Below are positions 1 to 12,235 of a stretch of DNA of 64,000 bases, one piece after another. The notes beneath the pieces are model-generated. The model saw nothing but the letters and a program-made list of their open reading frames with translations. It did not search any database and was not told the DNA's origin. A program made the translations under genes and the position numbers. The stretch lies in contig JADDTR010000004.1 in NCBI GenBank assembly GCA_015345905.1, positions 806,001-870,000 of the forward strand, given 5' to 3'. The DNA comes from Aotearoamyces nothofagi (lineage: Eukaryota > Ascomycota > Leotiomycetes > Leotiales > Tympanidaceae). The number at the start of each line of letters is the position of its first letter. Within the stretch, counting starts at the first letter, position 1.

Positions 1-437
1 GAGCACATGACAGCGGATAATCATACACGACGGCAAGTATCAAGATGCAAAGAAAGAGACGGCGACGGAGGCAGAGCGATAGCGACACTCAGGGTATGTA
101 TGCACGCACATATAATATATGGCGATGCTGATGCTGTATCGTAAGTGCGTCGCAGGTGCCTCTACTGACCCTGTGCACACTGTCTGGCTTCCTCTCGGTC
201 ACTAAAGCTGTATCCACTCTGGAGCTGCACGGGGTAGCGTGGGAGCTATAGGCGATTAGGGTAGGCAAGGCAGTCAGTAGGGCGGGCGGGTCGCTAAGGA
301 AGGGCAGAGGATGCGGCATGTGCTAGGCTGGCAACCGTGCGGGCGACAGCGTGTACAAGGCGCAATAAGGTCTTGGGGGTGCTTTCTGTCGTCACAGCTG
401 CAGCCTGGGTGTCTACAGGAGACGCTGGGCGCTGGAC

Positions 438-514
438 AGTGGGTTGGCAGTGGGTTGGCAGTGGGTTGGCAGTGGATTAGCAGTGGATTAGCAGTGGGTT
501 GGCAGTGGGTTGGC
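438..514. repeat. 11-bp minisatellite, seven units
   Basis: Seven head-to-tail units of AGTGGGTTGGC. Units four and five carry the variant AGTGGATTAGC, so two variant units sit inside a block of identical ones. This pattern suggests local duplication of units. It lies about 1 kb upstream of the PMA1 start codon and has no coding role that I can see. Confidence 0.9.
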
Positions 515-1080
515 AGTGCTCTCGCTCAATAGGTAGTAGACAGCGGACAGTGGACAGCGGCTAGGCAGTACCCTGTATACAGGCAACACCCAAGTCCCCA
601 CAGTGCCTCGCCCCGACGGCATGTATTCATTATATATATTATTTGCAGACAGGCGATGGCAGGCCGGGAATATGCTGTGCTACGCCGGTCCCTTATATAC
701 CTGTGCAAGGCAAGCCGGGTTGGATTGCCGCAGGTCATGCCATACAGTGAACAAAATGCAGCGCCGCGTACAGCCGATCCCAGCAGCGGCAGTCCGTCCA
801 GAGCTGCTGTTTTGTTGTTTTGTTTTGTTTTGGCTTGGCTGCACTGCGCTGCACTGCACTGCGCTGCCCAGGCCAGGCCAGCCAATCACACGCCATCGGG
901 CCAAACATCAGCGAACCGATTGCTTGAGCTGGCTGTCTGTACGCCGTGCGTGCCTGCCCAGGCCGTCCCTCCGTCGCTCTGTCGCTCCGTCGTGCCAGTC
1001 CTGCCAGTCGTGCCAGCCCAGTCGGGCCCTCACCCGGTTGAGCTGCAAGCACACCCGCGAGCACCAGTCAAATCCACCCT

Positions 1081-1113
1081 CCAATCGCCCTCCAATCGCC
1101 CTCCAATCGCCCT
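1081..1113 (+). promoter_or_regulatory. Three CCAAT motifs at 11-bp spacing
   Basis: The 11-bp unit CCAATCGCCCT occurs three times in tandem, putting CCAAT at 1081-1085, 1092-1096 and 1103-1107, all on the same face of the helix. CCAAT is the core site of the fungal HAP/CBC complex. Whether these are real sites or just a small repeat that happens to contain CCAAT cannot be decided by eye. Confidence 0.4.
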
Positions 1114-1435
1114 GTCCCTCACCTCGCTCCGCTCCCGTCCCAGTAAAGGTCGCTCTGCTTCCCCGTGCTCGCTCCTTCCCAGAGCCGTCGTGCTTCCTCC
1201 CACCCCCAAATCCCTCCTCGCGCTCGCTTTGTGCTCTTCCGACTCCACCTCCCACCTCACACCTCCCACCTCACACCTCCCGTGTCCATCCTACACCTCT
1301 CCCCGTCGCCGTCACCTATAGAGCCTACATCCTACCGTCGTCCACGTTGATGGTTATCATACAGACACAGACACTGATCGTTTTCATTTCTACAGCTGCT
1401 TGAGCAGTGCTCGATTGCAATTTTCGATAGCTGTT

Positions 1436-4400
1436 ATGGCTGATCCAGCGGCTAGCAAAGCTGCGTCGGGGCCGCAGTCAAACACCGACGCTCCCAATCA
1501 CCTGAACACCAACATTGAGCCCGGCACTTTCGACAACGAGAAGACGTCGCAGGATGCTGCTGCTGCCGGAACTGGCAAGAAGCCAATTGAGGATGAGGAC
1601 GAGGACGAGGACATCGATGCGCTGATTGACGAGCTCGAGTCCCAGGACGGGCATGCTGAGGAGGAGGAGGAAGAGGAGGACAGCCCAGCTACAGGTCGCG
1701 TCATTCCCGAGGACCAGCTCCAGACCGATACCCGCTCGGGTCTCACAGAGCAGGAAGTCAGTATTCGCCGCAAGAAGTACGGCCTGAACCAGATGAAGGA
1801 AGAGAAGGAGAACTTGATCATCAAGTTTCTCGGATACTTCATTGGCCCCATCCAATTCGTCATGGAGGTATGTTGATAAGCCCACTCTTTTCTCCACGTT
1901 TCACGGTCGCAAGTGTTGCGGCCTTGGCATTGAGGCCGCATCTCTTCTCCACATTGCAATTGATGACTTGACTGACATGACCCATTTCCCCAGGCTGCCG
2001 CTGTCCTCGCTGCTGGTCTCGAAGATTGGGTCGATTTCGGTGTTATCTGCGCCCTGCTCCTCCTCAACGCCGCTGTTGGCTTTATCCAAGAATTCCAGGC
2101 TGGTTCTATCGTCGATGAATTGAAGAAGACTCTCGCCTTGAAGGCTGTCGTGCTCCGTGACGGCCGTCTCTTCGAGGTAGAAGCTTCCGAGGTTGTTCCC
2201 GGTGACATCCTGCAAGTTGAAGAAGTACGTCAATTGATCCATTTTCATGGAATAAATATTCCGAGAATTGGGGAAATTTAACTGATAACCTGTACTGTAC
2301 ACAGGGCACTATTATTCCGGCTGATGGACGAATTGTCACCGATGATGCCTTCCTTCAGGTTGACCAATCTGCCATTACCGGAGAGTCTCTCGCAGTCGAC
2401 AAGCACAAGGGTGACCAGTGTTATGCATCTTCTGGTGTAAAGCGTGGTGAGGCCTTCATGGTCATCACCGCCACCGGTGACAATACTTTCGTTGGTCGAG
2501 CCGCTGCTCTCGTCAACCAGGCCTCGGGCGGAACAGGCCACTTCACTGAAGTTCTCAACGGTATTGGTACGGTGCTCCTGGTTTTGGTCATCTTCACCAA
2601 CTTGATTGTCTGGATCTCCTCGTTCTATCGATCCAACTCGATTGTGAAAATTCTGGAATATACCCTTGCAATTACCATTATTGGTGTTCCTGTCGGTCTT
2701 CCTGCAGTCGTGACTACAACCATGGCTGTAGGAGCCGCTTATCTTGCCAGGAAGAAGGCGATCGTCCAAAAGCTATCTGCTATTGAGTCTTTGGCAGGTG
2801 TCGAAATTCTCTGCTCTGATAAGTAAGTAGAATATCCGTTCCTTGGATTCTGACGTCACTGACAAGCTCGCAGGACCGGTACCTTGACTAAGAACAAGCT
2901 TTCTCTTGCTGAGCCGTACACTGTTGAGGGTGTTGAGCCAGATGATCTCATGTTGACTGCCTGTCTCGCTGCGTCCCGCAAGAAGAAGGGTATCGATGCC
3001 ATTGACAAGGCCTTCTTGAAAGCTCTCCGATACTACCCACGCGCCAAGGATGTCTTGTCCAAGTACAAGGTCCTCGAGTTTCACCCTTTTGATCCTGTTT
3101 CCAAGAAGGTCCAGGCCATTGTTGAGTCACCCCTAGGTGAGCGCATCATCTGTGTTAAGGGAGCACCGCTTTTCGTCTTGAGGACGGTTGAGGAAGACCA
3201 CCCCATTCCAGAGGAGGTCGACCAAGCCTACAAGAACAAGGTGGCTGAATTTGCTACCCGTGGTTTCCGCTCCCTTGGTGTTGCCCGCAAACGTGGTGAA
3301 GGTTCTTGGGAGATTCTTGGTATAATGCCTTGCTCTGATCCTCCTCGCCATGACACCGCCCGCACTATTAATGAAGCTAAGACTCTTGGTCTCTCTATTA
3401 AGATGTTGACTGGTGATGCAGTTGGCATTGCTCGTGAAACCTCCCGTCAACTTGGTCTTGGTACTAATGTTTATAATGCTGAGCGTCTCGGTCTCGGTGG
3501 TGGTGGAGACATGCCTGGCTCAGAGGTCTACGATTTTGTCGAGGCTGCTGATGGTTTCGCTGAGGTTTTCCCTCAACACAAGTACAACGTTGTTGAAATT
3601 CTCCAGCAGCGTGGCTACTTGGTTGCTATGACTGGTGATGGTGTCAATGATGCCCCTTCTCTCAAGAAGGCCGATACTGGTATCGCCGTGGAAGGTGCTT
3701 CGGATGCCGCTCGCTCGGCGGCTGATATCGTCTTCTTAGCCCCAGGTCTCGGTGCCATTATTGATGCACTCAAGACTTCTCGTCAGATCTTCCACCGCAT
3801 GTATGCCTACGTTGTTTATCGTATTGCGTTGTCTATCCATCTTGAGATCTTTCTCGGTCTTTGGATCGCAATTTTGAACCGATCGCTCAACATCGAGTTG
3901 GTTGTCTTTATCGCCATTTTCGCCGACGTTGCCACCCTAGCTATTGCCTACGACAATGCTCCTTTCTCCAAGACACCAGTCAAGTGGAACTTGCCCAAGC
4001 TATGGGGTATGTCCGTCCTCCTCGGCGTCATTCTTGCCATCGGTACCTGGATCACCCTCACCACTCTCCTTGCCCAAGGTAAAGATGGAGGTATTGTCCA
4101 GAACTTTGGTGAAATTGACCCAGTTTTGTTCTTGGAGATCTCTCTCACGGAGAACTGGCTGATTTTCATCACCCGCGCCAACGGTCCTTTCTGGTCTTCC
4201 ATCCCCTCGTGGCAACTCGCTGGTGCCATCTTGATCGTGGATGTTATTGCAACATTTTTCACACTCTTCGGTTGGTTTGTTGGTGGTCAAACCTCCATTG
4301 TTGCCGTTGTTCGTATCTGGATTTTCTCTTTCGGTGTGTTCTGTATCTTGGGCGGTCTGTATTATCTCTTGCAGGACAGCTCTGGATTCGACAATCTCAT

Positions 4401-4567
4401 GCACGGAAAATCACCAAAGAAGAACCAGAAGCAACGATCTCTCGAAGATTTCGGTAAGTTCACATACAGTTACTCCATAATATCCCCCGTCTCAAGACTG
4501 GCGGCTAACTCGTTTCATAGTTGTTTCGCTTCAACGTGTGTCAACCCAACACGAGAAGACAAACTAG
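1436..4567 (+). CDS. PMA1: Plasma membrane H+-ATPase (P-type, Pma1)
   Basis: Electrogenic proton pump of the plasma membrane. It hydrolyses ATP to expel protons and energises nutrient uptake. Exons: 1436-1867, 1994-2224, 2305-2822, 2874-4453, 4521-4567, giving 935 residues, a normal fungal length. The phosphorylated aspartate lies in CSDKTGTLT (Asp about 393). TGES (actuator domain), the MLTGDA and [14 protein letters not shown] hinge motifs and about ten membrane segments are present. The N terminus has acidic runs ([15 protein letters not shown]). The last small exon is needed to restore the regulatory tail ending [10 protein letters not shown], which carries the Ser-Thr pair that is phosphorylated in yeast on glucose activation; without it the frame reads on into an unrelated sequence. 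The first ATG of the long upstream frame lies at 1436, and the residues after it match the usual Pma1 N terminus. Confidence 0.97.
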
Positions 4568-5288
4568 AAACATCCTCTGCGAAACACTCCTCACTGCATC
4601 TTATCCATGAGGTTTAAGAGATGATGAATTCATTCCATGTGCTTACTAGTACTTGCGCGCTCTGCATTGTAAAAAAGAACATTCAGACGGGCCTGGGGTA
4701 TATTTTCTTTTTGCCAAGGTAGAAGTAGCTCGCCTTTTGAGCGTTCCTATACCACCTACTGTTTCCTTAGATCCGTTTTAATACATAAAATCAGAGAATC
4801 TGGTCAGTGCATGCGCCATGGGTGGCGATACTGCTATATCAAACCCCGTGTGCGTTGTTACATAGCTTCTAATCGAATGCCTGACTTTGCCTCATTTACT
4901 TGCCTTCCCTGACGGCGTGAAATGACCTTGTGTAATAATATCTCTGTGATGGTCAGTGGTATACGTGGAAATTCAGCGCGAAAGGGGCGAGGGCTGTCAT
5001 TTGATACACTCCACTACGTAGTCGATATATCATGAGCGGCCTCATGACACTAAGTGGAGAGGATGGCCTCTATAGTAAGCCCACATTTCAACACAGTGCG
5101 CAATTAAGGTAGAGAATGGATTTCCCGGCACGAAAGATTATAATTCAGTTATTAAAACCTTTTCAGACCATTCTCTTTTCCCATGGCCATCCCAGACCCC
5201 GAAAACCTGTGGATGGATGCTTTGCTCGCGATCGTACGATCATATATACACAATGCGCGAGAGAGATAGAAGGGGGGGAAAGGGACAT
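4568..5288. other. Intergenic: 3' ends of PMA1 and the ABM gene
   Basis: Convergent spacer of about 720 bp holding the 3' untranslated regions of PMA1 and of the minus-strand ABM-domain gene. Moderately AT-rich. No further gene seen. Confidence 0.6.
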
Positions 5289-5674
5289 CTACGCCGGGAC
5301 TACAACGTCTTTCGTGGTATCCAGTTCCTCGTGTCTGCGGAGGTCCATTGGCTTCCCCAGGAGAGGGATCACATAAGGATCGAATGTCAACCAGTATGGG
5401 TTTTCGAGATGGTACTTTTGCGACTGCGGAAGTAAATAGTCAGCTCTGATAGCAGGGTGACAGAGCAGGGGCAAGATCAACTCACAGCTTCTGTCTCAAA
5501 CCGCTCAATGATGGTGAAGGCCCGGGGGTCGTGCACGTCTTGCATGACGATCCAGTCGACCGTCTCGCGGTCTTTCCGGTAGATGCGGGAGGCTTCGATG
5601 AGCTTGGCCTTGAGGCGAGGAATGGAATCAGGGTTACTGTTGCAGTAGAGGTGAACGGTGAGTGTATAGACCAT
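5289..5674 (-). CDS. Small ABM-domain (dimeric alpha-beta barrel) protein
   Basis: Two exons on the minus strand, 5486-5674 and 5289-5423, with a 62-nt intron, encode 107 residues. The start MVYTLTVHLYC, the central pattern of a beta strand followed by a helix (KLIEASRIYRKD), and the block VDWIVMQDVHDPRAFTIIERF fit the antibiotic-biosynthesis-monooxygenase fold. Proteins of this fold are small ferredoxin-like dimers, and their members include quinol oxygenases and stress proteins. The second exon supplies the conserved end with HLENPYW and FDPYVIPLL, seen in many fungal homologues of unknown function. The substrate is unknown. It is divergent from the DCAF4-like gene, with a 313-bp shared upstream region. 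Confidence 0.85.
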
Positions 5675-5987
5675 CTTGGCGGTATATGATTTGAAGGAGA
5701 GCTTAAAAACTTTTTGGCTGCTTTGCCAAGTAATATAGCAGAAATTCAGAAGTCCCGTTGTTCGTACGAGGGGTTAAGACTCACGTGTTCAGAGCTTGCT
5801 GCCGTATACCGGCGGGGTATGCCGTCATTGGTTAACAGGCTTTGCCCGATAAGATTTAACCACGCGATAACTTTTATCAGAGCTCAACTTTCTCGACGAA
5901 AGCATTGATAGATGATGAGGAGTTTCGCTTCCAATAAGATAGGAAGCAGTGGAAATAGCAGGCTGGGCTGACCACCGATGCTTCGTG
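5675..5987. promoter_or_regulatory. Divergent promoter between ABM gene and DCAF4-like gene
   Basis: 313 bp between two start codons on opposite strands, so it must contain both promoters. No clear motif beyond AT-rich stretches near the middle. Confidence 0.6.
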
Positions 5988-7761
5988 ATGGCAAGGGAAA
6001 TCCCTGGATTTTACTACGGTATGTAGCCTTTGTTTCGACAGCGGTACCGCCACCATTCGCTGACATTAATTCCCGCAGATGAAGAGAAGAAGAAATACTT
6101 CAAGGTCCAGGCGAACCACAAAGTACCTGCAGGCTCGCAGTATACAGTTGACGCTGTGAAGCGAAGGAGGGTTGAGGACGCGGCTTCGAAGACCAAAGCT
6201 GAACACACGAGGCTGAACAGCGGCAGGATTCAGCGAGCATTGGAAGGCCCATTGCTCGGAGGATGCTTGGCTCGTGAGCATGGATACATCCACGATACCG
6301 CAATAGCTGTTCGAGCATTCACACAGGGCTGGACTACAAGGGAGATATTGTCTCATGAGCCTCAGATTCCCCTTCTGCAGCAGGCAAGAACAGAGGCCGG
6401 GTCATACTCGCCTGTACAGATGATATCACGAGGACCGCGAGGGACTCTGTTTCTTCATGATTCAACAGCGAGCATTGGCGCCTTTGACTTTGACTGCACT
6501 ACACAGAAATTATTTGTTGGTAGGTTGCTCAGCCCTTTTAGCGGATGCTCACTGCTGCAGGTCATGAGACGTGACATCTACTAACATGCCACATAGCATC
6601 TAAGGGACAACAACTGAGTGAGATAGAAGAATTTGGAGCAAAAAGTAGTCGTGGTTCACCGGAGGAAAAGGGACCGCAAGATCGTAAGCTGTCTTATGAC
6701 AGAAACGACGAATTGGTATTATCCATGGGTCGAGATGATATCACATCAATAAACCTCGATTCTACAAAGAGATGGCTTCTCACGACATATAGGGCGCCAA
6801 CGGTGGGCCATAATATTGAATTAAAGCGAGTATATAACGCCGATAGTGAACAATGGCCTGACTTACCACATAGTACGTATATTTATAGAATTTCTATTTC
6901 TTTCTGGACTCTCTCAAAAAAAGAAATTCTAGTAGTACTCACATGCAAGTAGCAGCCTCTATAATGTGGAGGATTGGTCATCCTGTAACCGGTTTGAACG
7001 GCAGCACTACAATGTGGACCTCAGAAGCAGCTCCAGCAGCTTCACGGTTCTCTTTCGCTATCGGTGCGGCTGACGGCATTATTCTTGTCGACAGAGAAGA
7101 CAGCAACAATATTTCTTGGGTTAAAGGTAGAAAGCCTTCTAATTCAGCGATTGACATCTTCAGCCTCGAGTTTCTCTCCCACAACCCCTCGGTCCTTTTA
7201 GCCGGTAGCCGTGATGGCCGAGTAAACGTCCACGATCTTCGTCTGCCAAACTCACGGTTTCAGTCCGGTCACTCTGGCATCACTCACCCTGCCTCAGTCT
7301 GTCATGTGAAGCAAACAGGTGAAAGTCAGATAATTGTCTCTGGCTTTGACAGCACTCTGGCCCAGTACGACCTTCGATTCTGCCACCCGGAAAAGTTCCA
7401 GGAGGTTTCGGAATGGCGAAATCATAGCGAAGCAATAGGGAAACGCAAAATCAAGTTATCTGACATTACGAGGCCCACATTGGTATTCTCAGGCCATGAG
7501 AATGAATATGCTCGTGATGCGGGCTTTGATGTTGATCGTAAAGCCGGGCTCATTGCCGCAGCACAGACGGACACAGTGGGATCAGTCAAGATCTTCTCGT
7601 CAAGAACCGGCGAGCTTTTGCGGACGCTGGATCCGACGAATGCGGGGAGTTCGACCGAACACGCGGTTGTGAAAGCGTTGAAGTTTGTGCCAGATCGAAG
7701 TAAGGGCATGAAGAGCTTGTGGGTCGCGAAGGGAACGAAAATTGTCGAGTATGCATGGTGA
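5988..7761 (+). CDS. WD40 protein, DCAF4-like
   Basis: Probable substrate-receptor-type WD40 protein of the DDB1-CUL4 ubiquitin ligase (DCAF4/WDR21 group), placed by its N terminus. A 31-nt first exon ending in EIPGFYY joins to DEEKKKYFKVQ; this 'proline-glycine-phenylalanine-tyrosine then KYFK(I/V)Q' opening is typical of the group. Exons: 5988-6018, 6079-6519, 6597-6872, 6956-7761, giving 517 residues. The third acceptor is a triple AAG-TAG-CAG, so exon 4 may also start at 6950 or 6953, adding one or two residues in frame. WD-like strands include LAGSRDGRVNVHDLRL and VSGFDSTLAQYDLRF, both ending in the D-L/R pattern. The ligase role is inferred from family, not shown. Confidence 0.8.
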
Positions 7762-8397
7762 GTGTGAGCATGGGGTTCGGCGTTGTGCTTATTGACTACT
7801 ACGGATGGAAGCTCGGAGTTATGACAAAAAGGCCTGCTGCTACTGCTGCTTTGAAAATGCGAATACGTGCGTCCCGTGCATGTGGAAGCATTATGAAACG
7901 ATGAAATACTGGAGCATAACAACTACGTAACATCTGCCTTCGTATGCTCGCTCGATGGCCTCGGCCATAGAGACTGAGCATGGTCTTCAGGCCGTCCAAT
8001 AGATAAATGACTATAGAGATCATAGATTAGAATAATGCATTTTTTGCATGTTCGTGAACTGCAACACGCTCGAGCCGTATACTCACTCTACTTCTTCAGA
8101 TATGCTTAAAGGTGACGCAAGGTACTACCCAAAGAAGGCTCTGAGAATCGAAATATGGCAGAGAGCTAGCTGTGCCACTATCACAATTGTTTTCAGGGTG
8201 GGAATATGTCCATGAATTCTTAGTATTTAAAAAGGTGAGGACGCCATTGCTATGCTACGCCTCGCAGCGCTGTTGCGGCCCCTCTAAGCTACTCCGATTT
8301 TATTTAATTCAACATGTATGCCGCATTCCCTCGTAATATCGTATCACAAATAGTCCCTCCTCCCACCTAAAAAACACACATATCACTGTTGACCACT
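7762..8397. other. Intergenic: convergent 3' ends
   Basis: About 640 bp between the stop codons of the DCAF4-like gene (+) and RPC2 (-). It holds two 3' untranslated regions; no gene seen. Confidence 0.6.
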
Positions 8398-11300
8398 TCA
8401 AGGAGCAGGAAACTCGTCCTCCAGCTTCAGTCTCACCAGCACATTCATACTCAAGAGCTCTTGGACCAGCAATTTCGCCGCGTACGGCATGGTCATTCTC
8501 GTGACAGATCTGGTGCTCTTGCACGTCTGGCACCACCCTTGGTATCCCATCAGACCGCACGTCTCGCAGATATCGACCTCGTGGGCATCGGAGCTGAGCA
8601 TCAATCGCTCAAGCAGCAACTGGGAAGCCCCATACGCAATCAGACAGTCACGCTCCATCTCACCAAGACGCAGACCACCGTCTCGGGAACGACCCTCTGT
8701 GGGTTGACGGGTTAGGATTGCGCGTGGTCCACGAGACCGAGAATGCATCTTGTCTTGGACCATATGCTTCAGCTTCTGGTAATATATGGGACCGAAGAAG
8801 ACGTAAGCCGGCAAGCTTTCTCCGGTAATTCCGCTTGTGACAAAGTCCTTCCCGGAGTACGAGAATCCGTGTTTGATCAGAATATTTCCCATATCTTCGA
8901 CTTTTGACCCACCGAATGCGGTTCCATACTCCAAAGTTCCGTTCAGTACACCGGCCTTGCCTGATACAAGCTCAATCATTTTCCCAACTGTCATACGCGA
9001 AGGGAAACCGTGAGGGTTCATGATAATGTCGGGAACGACACCAGTGTCAGCGAAAGGCATATCTTCTTGATTGGCAATAATACCAACGACACCTTTTTGG
9101 CCATGACGAGACGAAAATTTGTCACCGAGCTCCGGACGCCGGGTCTGACGTGTTTGAACCTTGATGACCGTGCTTTCATTCTCTGTTTGTGAAATCATGA
9201 CCTTGTCAATGTAACAGGGATCTGCGAGACGGTATAACATGGAAGCGTCTTTATGATCAGTCGTACCATAATCGGAGCCAATACCAGTGGAGGCTGTATT
9301 TTGAGGCACTTCCTTCTTGATATAAACGTTCCCGCTCTTAAGCTGCTCACCAACGCGTGCGAGGCCGTCAACGCCTAGAAGTGTGTGCTTAGGAATCGGC
9401 TGGCTTGGTTCCTCGGGATCCATCTCTCTATCACCTATACGATCTGCTGACCGATTGGCATACTTTCGTAGCTGGGTGGAGTACTTGCGAAGAACTTGAC
9501 ATCTGCCAAAGCCTCGATCACAAGACGATTTGTTTAGGACCAAAGCATCCTCGATATCATAGCCCGAATATGACATCACGGCAACAGTCGCGTTTTGGCC
9601 GGCTGGGAGCTTATCGTAGTGAATGAGTTCTATCGTGCGGGTCTTAACCATAGGTTGCTGTGGATAGACCATTAAATACAGGAGTGTATCAATCCGTGAG
9701 AACTGGTTGTAGGCAATTGCACCAATGGCTTGCTTACCCATAGCGCATTGGTATGTATTTCGAGGCGATTGATTGTGATGAGGGTATGGAATGAGACCAG
9801 CAACGGCGCCTAATATAGTGAACGGCTCGATTTCGAGATGTGTTGTAGTTTCATTGATCTCGTTCTCGTATAGGGCAATATTAGAGTCATTCTCTTCATT
9901 GACATCAACATACTCAATGATTCCTCTATAAAGGAAGTCATCAAAGTCCATTCTACCACTTCGTAGATATTCCAAGTGTTTAGTCTTAACCTTGGAGGCC
10001 TCGTTCTCTACAACGATAAGTGGCCGACAGATCCGACCTTCATCCGTGGCAATATGAACAGCATTTGTATGGTGGTTAATATATATGCTGACAAATTCCG
10101 AAACTCGTCCCATTCTTCGGAATTTACGGAATGCGTTCAAGAAGGCTTTCGGTTGCCGAGTGAGGGCAAGAGGAGTACCATTGATGTATATCACATATGC
10201 TCCATCCTCATATATTTGGTTCCCACTCATTGACACAATATCTTCGGCACCAAGAACAAAGATGAGTTTTCTCACTGGTCCTTCTTCGTCATTGGTAGTT
10301 ATATGTGTCATAAGAGCCAAGTTCTTGACAAGGCCGCAAGCCTCACCTTCCGGTGTATCAGAAGGGCAAAGCATTCCGAACTGCGACGGCTGAAGAGCTC
10401 GAGGTCCACTAACCTTTCTAGTTTTCTCAAACTGACTGCTGATGCGAGTCATCATTCCAAGAGCACTGATATAGCTTAATCTACTGAGTACGTGCGTGAC
10501 TCCAGCCCTTTCCATCTTGAAACGCTTGAGATTCCAATTGCCCGTTGATATGGCACGATTCATGCCAAGAGTGATGTAGTTGCCATGAGATTGCATGTGC
10601 TGCCACGCATCAAACTCAGCCGTGCGATTTGGCTTCTTAAGGACCTTGTCAATGTTCATCCTGAGATCCGAATTGAACTTCTTGAAAAGATCTTCAAAAA
10701 GAAGTGACAGAAGTTGACCAGCAAGTTCTAGTCGCTTATTACCGACATAATCTCGGTCATCAACCAACTTTGGATCATGCATTGCCATGAGCACTCTACG
10801 AACCATGAAGCAGATGTACAAGGCCTTTGGTCTGAAGTCCAGTCCAACAACTGGAACGTGAGTGATGATGATGTTCCCTAAAGCCTCCAACCCATCTTGG
10901 ATATAGTTTCGCCGTTGCTGGGTTCCCGGACCGCGATTTTTACCCATCTTGACACGGGCTCCAATCCACTCTAGGGCTTGCTGCTGAGAATAAATTCCAA
11001 GCTTGGCAGCTTCTTCGAAGTTTACAGCAAACTCGTCCTGGTATGTGCTATCCGTCCCGGCTACCAATAATAGCATTTCATGATCTGATTGAATCCCCAT
11101 AGCCTTCAAAACAATGACAATCGGAACTCCTTCTTGCAAGACATTGTGCTGAAGGAAGATACGCTCTTTCTTCATGATAACGTAACTCTTAGACTTGCGC
11201 TCGTGTGTAGAACTATGAATTATTGTCAATATTTTGTTTCACTAGTGAAGAATCAACTGGCAGCCTACCTGGTAACAGAGGCAGATACCATCCCTTTTTT

Positions 11301-12235
11301 CAGATCCGTCTCAACGATGACACGATTCTTGCTCAACTGCTCCTGCACTAAGATGACCTTTTCTGTGCCGTTCACAATAAAGTAGCCACCAGGGTCCAAA
11401 GCACATTCGTTCATGTGAGCCATCTGCCTGTCATTCTTTCCTGTAAGTCTGCATTTCGAACTGCGAAGCATTATGGGCAATCGTCCAATGGGAATGCCCT
11501 TTCTAGCAACAATCTTCTTCCCTCGAACGTATTTAATATCCACCCGTATTGGCGCAGCATATGTCATATCACGCAGCCGGCATTCGTTTGGCGTGATCTC
11601 GTTCAGCGGCTTTCTGTCATCGTAGTCGAGGCGCTCTGGAACACCAACGTGTATATCGGTGTACTCCAGCCAAAAGTTGTTGTCGACATCGCTTCGGACG
11701 ATCTTATTGGCCTTAACAATATCCTTGATCTCGTGGTCGATGAAGAAATTGAAAGAGTCGATATGTTGCTTGACGAGACCTTTGACTTTTAAAAAAGCTG
11801 GCAAGAGGTTCCATTTATCCTAAAGGAAATTTAGCATATGAAGAAATGGAATATCAGTTTAGCTATTCCTACTTCGGCGGTATTTATTGGATCTGTCAAG
11901 CTTTTGCCGCCATAGAATGGTTCGAGTAAGGCCGCAAAACCCTAAGAGACGTCAGTATTGCGACTGATATGTGGATTTAAGCATCATACATCATCAGTCT
12001 TCCCTGTCTCCGGTTCCGCCTTGACTTTGGCTTTGGTCCGGGAAACTTTGCGCTTTGTGGACTCCACGTCTTCTACATGTTGTGGCCGACCATCTTTCTG
12101 AACAGCTCCAGTAGGCTAAGGAATCCATCAGTGAGTAGTCCTTAATGCTGAATATAGCTTTCTCACATCTTTTGAAGGGACCTCTTTTGCAAGAGGCACC
12201 TCTACGGGTCCAGCAGCCCTTTTTCGTGGAGGCAT
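8398..12235 (-). CDS. RPC2: RNA polymerase III second-largest subunit (Rpc2/Ret1)
   Basis: Catalytic beta-like subunit of RNA polymerase III, which makes tRNAs and 5S rRNA in the nucleus. Exons on the minus strand: 12167-12235, 11990-12115, 11873-11941, 11269-11819, 8398-11212, giving 1209 residues. It is assigned to Pol III rather than Pol I or II by SSTHERKSK and by [15 protein letters not shown]. Conserved catalytic-core blocks include [53 protein letters not shown] and the clamp-side [16 protein letters not shown]-terminal zinc site [16 protein letters not shown] lies at about 1154-1169. The first three exons are tiny and encode about 65 basic, low-complexity residues ahead of the conserved start near [10 protein letters not shown]. 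Length is slightly above the yeast protein (about 1150). Confidence 0.95.

Larger units (their letters stand above)
1..1435 (+). promoter_or_regulatory. PMA1 upstream region and pyrimidine-rich leader
   Basis: No convincing gene lies here. Long open frames exist on both strands, but they overlap one another and are rich in Pro, Arg, Ser and Cys, as expected from GC-rich DNA. A CCAAT box (882-886, followed by CA) and three more CCAAT motifs at 1081, 1092 and 1103 are visible. From about 1130 to 1320 the plus strand is dominated by C and T, which is typical of leaders just upstream of strongly expressed fungal genes. Transcription probably starts at or after this tract (inference). An 11-bp minisatellite lies at 438-514. 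Confidence 0.55.

Noticed and set aside
603-1403. Long open frames (up to 266 codons) upstream of PMA1
   Set aside because: Several frames on both strands are open over the same bases. Composition is Pro/Arg/Ser/Cys-rich, there is no domain, and the region fits a promoter with a CT-rich leader.
1498-2208. 236-codon frame antisense to PMA1
   Set aside because: A shadow of the PMA1 exons and an intron; Ser/Arg-rich, as expected from the complement of acidic codons.
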